Source: Burkholderiales bacterium (GTDB lineage Bacteria; Pseudomonadota; Gammaproteobacteria; Burkholderiales; Burkholderiaceae_E). From it: a stretch of DNA of 13,005 nt. Below are positions 7,893-13,005 of the stretch, piece by piece. How positions within the stretch are numbered: position 1 is the first letter of the stretch; the number at the start of each line of letters is the position of its first letter. Position numbers and translations under genes: made by a program. Under the pieces are notes generated by a model. That model searched no databases. It was given only the letters and a program-made list of their open reading frames with translations, and had not been told where the DNA came from. The stretch is taken from contig CP070753.1 of NCBI GenBank assembly GCA_020348765.1, positions 2,956,844 to 2,969,848 on the forward strand, written 5' to 3'.

Positions 7893-8762
7893 ATGCCGAT
7901 CGAGGCGGTCGTCAACATCGTGCTGACCGGGCTGCTGACCGGCCTGGTCTACGGCCTGATGGCACTCGGGCTGTCGGTGATCTTCGGCGTGGTGCGGATC
8001 GTCAACTTCGCCCACGGCGAGCTGATGGCAGTCGCGATGTACGCGGCGGTCGTGGCATTCGCCGCATTCGGCGTCGATCCGCTGCTGATGCTGCTGCCCG
8101 TGGCGCTGGGCTTCTACGGCCTGGGCTACGGGCTGCAGCGCGGCCTGATCAATCGCTTCGTGGCCCGGCCCGAGCACACGCAGTTCATGCTGCTGCTGTC
8201 GATCGCGCTGATCCTGGTCAACGGCTTGCTGATGGTGTTCGGTCCGGACGCGCGCAACGTTCAGGTCGAGTACGCGCTGGATTCGTACGAGATCGGGCCG
8301 CTGATCGTCGACAAGGTGCGCATCGTGTGCGCAACGGTCGCGCTCGGCTGCGCCGGCCTGCTGTTCGCGCTGTTTCGCTACACGGGGTTCGGCAAGGCGA
8401 TCCGCGCCTGCGCGGACAACCTGCTCGGCGCGCAGGTGATCGGGCTCGACGTGCGGCACCTGTACGCGGTGACCTTCGGCATCGGGTGCGCCACGGTCGG
8501 CGCTGCCGGCGTGCTGCTGACGCTGCTGGTCGACGTGACGCCGATGTCCGGGCCGGCGTACACGCTGCTGGCGTTCGTGATCGTCATCATCGGCGGGCTC
8601 GGGTCGATGCCCGGCGCGTTGCTGGGCGGAGTGCTGATCGGCGTGTCCGAGGCGGTGGCCGGGCTGCTGATCACGCCGTCGGCCAAGAGCATGTTCTCGT
8701 TCGCACTGCTGATCCTGGTGCTGGCGCTGCGGCCGCAGGGCCTGATGGGGCGCCGGGCATGA
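7893..8762 (+). CDS. Branched-chain-amino-acid-type ABC transporter permease (LivH family)
   Basis: This 289-residue inner-membrane protein is the first permease of the importer. It is almost wholly hydrophobic with about eight membrane segments. Typical LivH marks are NFAHGEL at 38-44, the cytoplasmic coupling segment [13 protein letters not shown] at 234-246 followed by GVSEA, and the C-terminal [10 protein letters not shown]. The upstream in-frame TGA just before the ATG leaves no room for a longer start. The ribosome-binding site is weak (GGGACG). It would pair with the LivM-like permease and the two ATPases that follow. Confidence 0.92.
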   Translation: MPIEAVVNIVLTGLLTGLVYGLMALGLSVIFGVVRIVNFAHGELMAVAMYAAVVAFAAFGVDPLLMLLPVALGFYGLGYGLQRGLINRFVARPEHTQFMLLLSIALILVNGLLMVFGPDARNVQVEYALDSYEIGPLIVDKVRIVCATVALGCAGLLFALFRYTGFGKAIRACADNLLGAQVIGLDVRHLYAVTFGIGCATVGAAGVLLTLLVDVTPMSGPAYTLLAFVIVIIGGLGSMPGALLGGVLIGVSEAVAGLLITPSAKSMFSFALLILVLALRPQGLMGRRA

Positions 8763-8787
8763 GCCCGGCCGCGGGCCGGGACCGGGC

Positions 8788-9801
8788 GTGAACGCACTGG
8801 GACGCATCTGGCAGCACGGCACGCTGCGCGCGCGCGCCGGGCTGGTGGCGCTGCTGCTGGCGCTGATCGCGCTCGGCCCGTTCCTGGACCGCTATCTGCT
8901 GGCGGTCATGATCCTGGTGCTGTACTTCGCTTTCGTGGGTCAGGCCTGGAACATCATGATGGGCTTCGCCGGCCAGCTGTCGCTCGGGCACGCGCTGTAC
9001 GTCGGGCTCGGGGGCTACACGGCGGCAGCGCTGTTCGAGCACTTCTCGGTGTCGCCCTGGCTGGGCATGTTCGCCGCGGTGCTGGTTTGCGTGATCGCTG
9101 CGACGATCATCGGGCTGCTGGCTTTCCGGTTCGGCATCTCGGGCGTGTACTTCGCGCTGCTGACGATCGCCTTCGCCGAGTTCACGCGCATCGGCTTCGA
9201 TCATTTTTCCTGGGTCGGCGGCTCCGGCGGGTTCTTCCTGAAGGTGGTGCAGCACGACCAGACCAACATCGTGAACCTGCGCGGCCACCCCTTGATGTTC
9301 TATTACCTGATCCTGGCGTTCGCGGCCGGCGCGTTCGCGGTGTCGGCCTGGATCCTGTCGAGCCGGTTCGGTTTCTACTTCCGGGCCATCCGGGACGGCG
9401 AGGAAGCGGCCCGGGCGGCGGGCGTGAACACGTTCCGCTACAAGCTGTACGCGGTGCAGATCTCGGCCGCGCTCACCGGTCTGGCCGGCGTGTTCTTCGC
9501 CTTCTATTACAACAACCTGTTCCCGGAGCAGATCTTCAACATCGGCCAGTCGATCGAGATCATCCTGGCGCCGATCATCGGCGGTGTCGGCACGCTGTTC
9601 GGGCCCGTGCTGGGCGCTGCGCTGCTGACCCTGCTGTCCGAGGGCGTGACCGAGCTGCTGGCCGCGTTCGAGCTCGAGCTGCCCGGACTCAAGCAGATCT
9701 TCTACGGCGTCGTGCTCGGGCTCGCGGTGGTGTTCATGCCCGAGGGCATCTGGCCGGCGCTGGCACGCCGTTTGGGACTGGGGCGGCGCCCGCATGAGTG
9801 A
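8788..9801 (+). CDS. Branched-chain-amino-acid-type ABC transporter permease (LivM family)
   Basis: This 337-residue inner-membrane protein is the second permease. It shows the LivM marks [19 protein letters not shown] at 59-77 and the coupling segment [21 protein letters not shown] at 265-285, with many hydrophobic segments between. The start is GTG, 25 nt after the livH-type stop; no ATG lies near enough to keep the first membrane segment, and the Shine-Dalgarno match is poor. The end overlaps the ATPase gene by 8 nt (ATGAGTGA), which points to translational coupling. Confidence 0.9.
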   Translation: MNALGRIWQHGTLRARAGLVALLLALIALGPFLDRYLLAVMILVLYFAFVGQAWNIMMGFAGQLSLGHALYVGLGGYTAAALFEHFSVSPWLGMFAAVLVCVIAATIIGLLAFRFGISGVYFALLTIAFAEFTRIGFDHFSWVGGSGGFFLKVVQHDQTNIVNLRGHPLMFYYLILAFAAGAFAVSAWILSSRFGFYFRAIRDGEEAARAAGVNTFRYKLYAVQISAALTGLAGVFFAFYYNNLFPEQIFNIGQSIEIILAPIIGGVGTLFGPVLGAALLTLLSEGVTELLAAFELELPGLKQIFYGVVLGLAVVFMPEGIWPALARRLGLGRRPHE

Positions 9802-10522
9802 AGCGCTGCTGACGGTGGATCGGGCCGAGAAGAGCTTCCGCGGCCTGCGTGCGGTGGCCGGCGCCTCGCTCGAGGTGCGCGCCGGCGAGATCGTCGCGCT
9901 GATCGGACCGAACGGCGCAGGCAAGACCACGCTGTTCAACCTGATTGCGGGGGTCTACCGGCCGGACGGCGGCGAGATCCGGTTCGATGCGCAGCGACTC
10001 GACGGGCTGAGCGCGGACCGGGTCTGTGCGCTTGGCATCGGCCGCACCTTCCAGATCGTCAAGCCGTTCGCGGACATGACCGTGTTCTAGAACGTGATGG
10101 TCGGCGGCTTTCGCGGCACGTCCGACTTCGAGCGCGCGCACGCGCGCTCGCGCGCCGCGCTCGAGGCGCTGCACATGTGGGAGATGCGCGCGCGCCTGGC
10201 TTCGTCGCTGACGCTGCCCGATCGCAAGCGGCTCGAGGTTGCGCGTGCACTGGCCACCGAGCCGCGGCTGCTGCTGCTCGACGAGGTCGTGGCGGGCCTG
10301 CGGCCGGCCGAGACCGACGAGATGGTCGACGTGTTCCGGCGCCTGAACCGGGACACCGGTGTGACCATCCTGCTGATCGAGCACGTGATGCGGGCCGTGA
10401 TGGCGCTCGCGCAGCGGGTCTACGTGCTGCACCACGGCGAGATCATCGCCGCCGGCACGCCGGCCGAGGTCACGCGCGACGCGCGCGTGCTCGAGAGCTA
10501 CCTGGGCGCGGAGGCCCTGTGA
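9794..10522 (+). pseudogene. Branched-chain-amino-acid-type ABC transporter ATPase (LivG family), interrupted by in-frame TAG
   Basis: Read through, the gene has 242 codons and encodes a normal-length LivG-type ATPase. Walker [10 protein letters not shown] is at 38-46 and the Q-loop glutamine is Q87 (RTFQIVKPF). A signature region of the variant LTLPDRKRLEVARAL type is at 139-153, Walker B LLLLDEVVAG is at 159-168, and the H-loop histidine is in LLIEHV at 193-198. A TAG at 10088-10090 (codon 99) interrupts it in the phrase MTVF-stop-NVMVGG. The frame is unshifted and open to the proper TGA at 10520-10522. The LivF paralog in this window reads TVLENLELGA at the same place, so the lost codon was probably GAG for glutamate. 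The 98-residue product has Walker A but no signature or Walker B, and cannot hydrolyse ATP on its own. A GTG at 10094, one codon past the stop, could restart a 143-residue C-terminal piece. Confidence 0.88.
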
Positions 10523-11328
10523 GCGCGGCGCCCGACGCCAGCGCGGCACCCGACGCGGGCGCGGCGCTCGAACGCGGCGCGGCACCCGATGCGGGCGCGG
10601 CGCTCGAACGCGGCCGGACGCCGCTGCTCCAGGTCGACGGCCTTTCGGTCTACTACGGCGATGCGCAGGCGCTCGACGGCGTGTCCCTGCACCTGGCCGA
10701 CGGCGAGATCGTCGCCATCGTCGGCGCCAACGGCGCCGGCAAGACCTCGCTGATCCGGACCATCGGCGGCGTTCTGCGGCCGCGCAGCGGCACGATCCGG
10801 TTCGAAGGGCGCCAGATCGCCGGGCTGAGCAGCCATGTCGTGTGCGATGCCGGCGTCGGGCAGGTGGCCGAGGGGCGCCAGATCTTTCCGAGCATGACCG
10901 TGCTCGAGAACCTGGAGCTCGGCGCAATGCTGCCGCGTGCCCGCGCGCGGGCACGGAAGACCCTGGCCGAGGTCTACGACTTGTTTCCCCGGCTCAACGA
11001 ACGCGCCGGCCAGCTGGCCGGGACCCTGTCCGGCGGCGAGCAGCAGATGCTGGCGATCGGTCGCTGCCTGATGGGGCAGCCGCGACTGGTGATGCTCGAC
11101 GAGCCGTCGCTGGGCCTGGCGCCGACGCTGGTGCAGGAGGTGTTCGCGACCATCCGGCGGTTGCACGAGCGCGGTCTGGCGATCCTCTTGGTCGAGCAGA
11201 ACGTGGCAGCCAGCCTGCGACTGGCCGATCGGGCCTACGTGCTCGAGAACGGAAGCGTCGTGCTCGAGGGCGCCGGCAGCGCGCTGCTCGACGACGACCG
11301 GGTGCGCAGCGCGTATCTGGGGATCTGA
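10519..11328 (+). CDS. Branched-chain-amino-acid-type ABC transporter ATPase (LivF family)
   Basis: This 269-residue cytoplasmic ATPase is the second nucleotide-binding subunit of the importer. Walker A GANGAGKTS is at 69-77, TVLENLELGA at 127-136, signature LSGGEQQ at 170-176, Walker B VMLDEPSLGLAP at 191-202, and LLVEQN at 223-228, as usual for LivF. The start is GTG at 10519, overlapping the preceding TGA as GTGA; the frame is open further upstream but only as a shadow of livG. The first about 34 residues are an Ala/Pro/Asp-rich, repeat-built extension. LivF normally starts almost directly with the LLQVDGLSVYYG-like strand, here at residues 36-47, so an internal start is conceivable, although no ATG lies in that stretch. 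Confidence 0.9.
   Translation: MSAAPDASAAPDAGAALERGAAPDAGAALERGRTPLLQVDGLSVYYGDAQALDGVSLHLADGEIVAIVGANGAGKTSLIRTIGGVLRPRSGTIRFEGRQIAGLSSHVVCDAGVGQVAEGRQIFPSMTVLENLELGAMLPRARARARKTLAEVYDLFPRLNERAGQLAGTLSGGEQQMLAIGRCLMGQPRLVMLDEPSLGLAPTLVQEVFATIRRLHERGLAILLVEQNVAASLRLADRAYVLENGSVVLEGAGSALLDDDRVRSAYLGI
10543..10614 (+). repeat. 36-bp tandem duplication at the livF 5' end
   Basis: Bases 10543-10578 and 10579-10614 are two adjacent 36-bp copies that differ at one position (C/T at 10554 and 10590). Each encodes AAPDAGAALERG. A shorter related unit (AAPDAS) precedes them at 10525-10542. The duplication keeps the frame and lengthens the N-terminal tail of LivF. Confidence 0.93.
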
Positions 11329-11353
11329 GCGGGAACCTGACCGGGGGGCCTGA

Positions 11354-11437
11354 GCCCGGCGCCACGGCCGGGCGGCGCGGCGCACCGGCGCCGCGTCCTT
11401 CGGGCGGGACCCCCTCTCGCGCGTCTCCCGGAGAGGG
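11354..11437 (+). terminator. Hairpin cluster after livF, probable transcript end
   Basis: Three inverted repeats lie in the spacer between livF and the RHS gene: GCCCGGC/GCCGGGC at 11354-11360 and 11367-11373; GCGGCGC/GCGCCGC at 11372-11378 and 11388-11394, followed by GTCCTT; and CCCTCTC/GAGAGGG at 11412-11418 and 11431-11437. The first two overlap and are mutually exclusive. None has a proper T-run, so the element may act with Rho or stabilise the 3' end. Position at the end of the importer operon supports a terminator role. Confidence 0.4.
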
Positions 11438-11515
11438 AAGGCGTCCGTAACATCTAGGTCCGGTGGCCGGTAGCGGTGGCTTGGGCCGCGGTCGCCCACG
11501 GTCTACGTTGACGGC

Positions 11516-13005
11516 ATGGGACCGGGTCGTGTTTCGGGTTGGATCGGTGCGCTGCTGCTCGGGCTGGCGCTGGCCTCGGCTGCACCGGTCGGATGGACGG
11601 CTGCCGCATGCGTGGCCGCCGGTGGCGATCCCGGGCTCGGCGCTTGTCCGGGGACGAACGGGCCGGCGGCCGCGCCGGCGCCGGCGCCATTCACCGGCGC
11701 CGGCAACCCGATCGATCTCGGCACCGGCAACAAGCATCAGCGCGAAGTCGACTTCGGTGGCGGCGGCGACGGCTCGGAGCTGCCGCTGGTGCGAAGCTAC
11801 AACAGCCGCCTGGTCGGGCGCATCGGCGCGTTCGGCCCCGGCTGGCAGCACGGCTACGAGGCCGTGCTGTGGCAGCGCAGCCGCGACGAGATCCAGTTGC
11901 TGCAGGCCGACGGGAGGCGGCTGCGGTTCGCACGGCGCGATGGCGATCGAACGCGTCTGCACACCGAGGACCCGGCGGACGGCCACCTGGACCTGGACGC
12001 GGCCTGGGCGGTGTGGACCTGGCCCGACGGTCGCCGGCTGCGTTTCGCGCTTGGCACCGGCCGGCTGGCGTCGATCGACTACGGCGACGGCCGCCGCGTC
12101 GAACTGCGCCGTGCCGCCGGAAGACTGACGTCGCTGCACGGTCCGGCAGGCACCGTGCTGCGGTTCGGGTACGGCCGCAGCGGGCAGGTCGTGGCCGCGG
12201 TGCAGGACGAAGGTGACGGCCGCGCGCGGCGCCTGCACTATGCGTACGATGGGCTCGGCAACCTCGCCGCCGTGCGCGACGACGGCGGCCTGACGCGGCG
12301 CTATCGCTACGAAGACCCGCTGCATCCACACCATCTGACCGCGGTCGAGCACCAGCGGGTGCCCTATCGGCCGGTGACGGTCGGCAGCTGGCGCTATGAC
12401 GCGCGCGGTCGCGCGGTCGGCTACGCTGGCGGCGGCACGGGCCTGACCGTGACCTACGGCCCGCCCGCCGCGAACGGATCGGGCCATGCCTGGGTCAGCG
12501 TGCGCGACGCGTCGGGGCGCGGCGGCAGGTACCGGTTCGCGCGTTTCGGCGACCGGGCACGGCTGGTCGAAGCGAGTGGCGAGGGCTGCCCGAGCTGCCC
12601 GGCGGCGCCGGCACGCTACCGCTATGACGCCGGCGGGCGGCTGGTGTCCGCCGCGATCGGCGCACGGCGGCTGGAGATCGAACGCGACCCGGGCGGCGCC
12701 GTGACCGCAGTTCGCGTGGACGCGACCCGCTACGCGCTCGACGCCGACGGTCGGCTCGCCGGCTGGTCGGTGCCCGGGGCCGGCAAGGTGCAGGTGCGCC
12801 ACGCCCGGCGCGGTCTGCTCGAGGCAAGCGCGCCCGGCACCGGGAACGCGCTGCGGGTGTTACGCGACGCGCGCGGACGCGTCACCGAACGCGTGGCCGG
12901 CGCCCCCGGTCGCGCGCGCCTCGCGACGCGCTGGCGCTATCGCGGCAGCACGCTGGCCGCGGTCGAGCATCCACACGCTTCGGTTGCGCTCGAGCGCAGC
13001 GCAGA
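11516..13005 (+). CDS. RHS/YD-repeat protein with DUF6531-like N-terminus, partial (3' end beyond window)
   Basis: The frame is open from ATG 11516 to the window edge, giving the first 496 residues of a larger protein. Residues 1-31 look like a signal peptide (hydrophobic core about 10-23, Ala-rich cleavage area). After an Ala/Pro linker comes a DUF6531-type start (GNPIDLGTGNKHQ at 63-75, LPLVRSYNSR at 89-98, FGPGWQHGYE at 106-115). YD-like repeats follow (YAYDGLGNL 242-250, WRYDARGRA 292-300, YRYDAGGRL 368-376, YALDADGRL 406-414), expected to build a beta-strand shell. A CPSC pair lies at 358-361. An in-frame TAG at 11471 and no other ATG nearby fix the start, though no Shine-Dalgarno sequence is visible. 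RHS proteins often end in a variable toxin domain followed by an immunity gene, but that part is not in view, so toxin function is only a possibility. GC content and codon use resemble the neighbours. Confidence 0.85.
   Translation, partial: MGPGRVSGWIGALLLGLALASAAPVGWTAAACVAAGGDPGLGACPGTNGPAAAPAPAPFTGAGNPIDLGTGNKHQREVDFGGGGDGSELPLVRSYNSRLVGRIGAFGPGWQHGYEAVLWQRSRDEIQLLQADGRRLRFARRDGDRTRLHTEDPADGHLDLDAAWAVWTWPDGRRLRFALGTGRLASIDYGDGRRVELRRAAGRLTSLHGPAGTVLRFGYGRSGQVVAAVQDEGDGRARRLHYAYDGLGNLAAVRDDGGLTRRYRYEDPLHPHHLTAVEHQRVPYRPVTVGSWRYDARGRAVGYAGGGTGLTVTYGPPAANGSGHAWVSVRDASGRGGRYRFARFGDRARLVEASGEGCPSCPAAPARYRYDAGGRLVSAAIGARRLEIERDPGGAVTAVRVDATRYALDADGRLAGWSVPGAGKVQVRHARRGLLEASAPGTGNALRVLRDARGRVTERVAGAPGRARLATRWRYRGSTLAAVEHPHASVALERSA

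Noticed and set aside
6183..8822. Long minus-strand open frame (about 879 codons) opposite the importer genes
   Set aside because: It is antisense to livK-, livH- and MetE-like coding sequence, with a His/Gln/Arg-rich translation that mirrors the codon bias of the plus strand; no domain or ribosome-binding site.
10177..10518. Longer LivF starting inside livG
   Set aside because: The upstream part is an out-of-frame shadow of livG; GTG 10519 overlapping the livG stop is the standard operon arrangement.
10994..12802. Long minus-strand open frame crossing livF, the spacer and the RHS gene
   Set aside because: It spans three unrelated regions, shows no domain, and is explained by GC bias.

Overview
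The window is GC-rich DNA, well above 60% G+C by eye, from what looks like a betaproteobacterium, most likely Burkholderiales. This rests on the rppH / proS / lytic transglycosylase arrangement, the protein wording of these genes and the codon bias; no rRNA or other marker is present. Nearly every base is coding. No tRNA, rRNA, CRISPR array, insertion sequence or phage gene was seen.

Region 1 (1-3413) is housekeeping. rppH (RNA 5' pyrophosphohydrolase, minus strand) is divergent from proS (prolyl-tRNA synthetase, plus strand). The spacer holds a good promoter for rppH and a striking array of seven 11-bp tandem repeats that ends exactly at the proS start codon. A secreted lytic transglycosylase overlaps the proS stop by 7 nt.

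Region 2 (3414-6388) starts with a plausible promoter. It encodes an acyl-CoA synthetase of the adenylate-forming family and a single-domain protein related to the C-terminal half of cobalamin-independent methionine synthase. The second gene is interrupted by an in-frame TAG before its last zinc ligand; the remaining 84 codons stay open in the same frame.

Region 3 (6389-11328) is a complete branched-chain-amino-acid-type (HAAT) ABC importer in the order binding protein, two permeases, two ATPases (livK-H-M-G-F type), with overlapping or tightly spaced genes from livM on. livG is also split by an in-frame TAG, at a spot where the paralogous LivF in the same window has glutamate. The importer, the ligase and the MetE-like protein may form one uptake-and-catabolism module for an unknown small carboxylate, amide or amino acid; this is inference from gene order.

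Region 4 (11329-13005) is a hairpin-rich spacer, then the 5' part of a secreted RHS/YD-repeat protein with a DUF6531-like start. It runs off the window, so its C-terminal (possibly toxic) domain is not visible.

The most notable observations are the two single-codon amber interruptions in otherwise intact genes (pseudogenes, assembly errors, or read-through), the 11-bp repeat array abutting proS, and recent-looking in-frame tandem duplications in the ligase and LivF.
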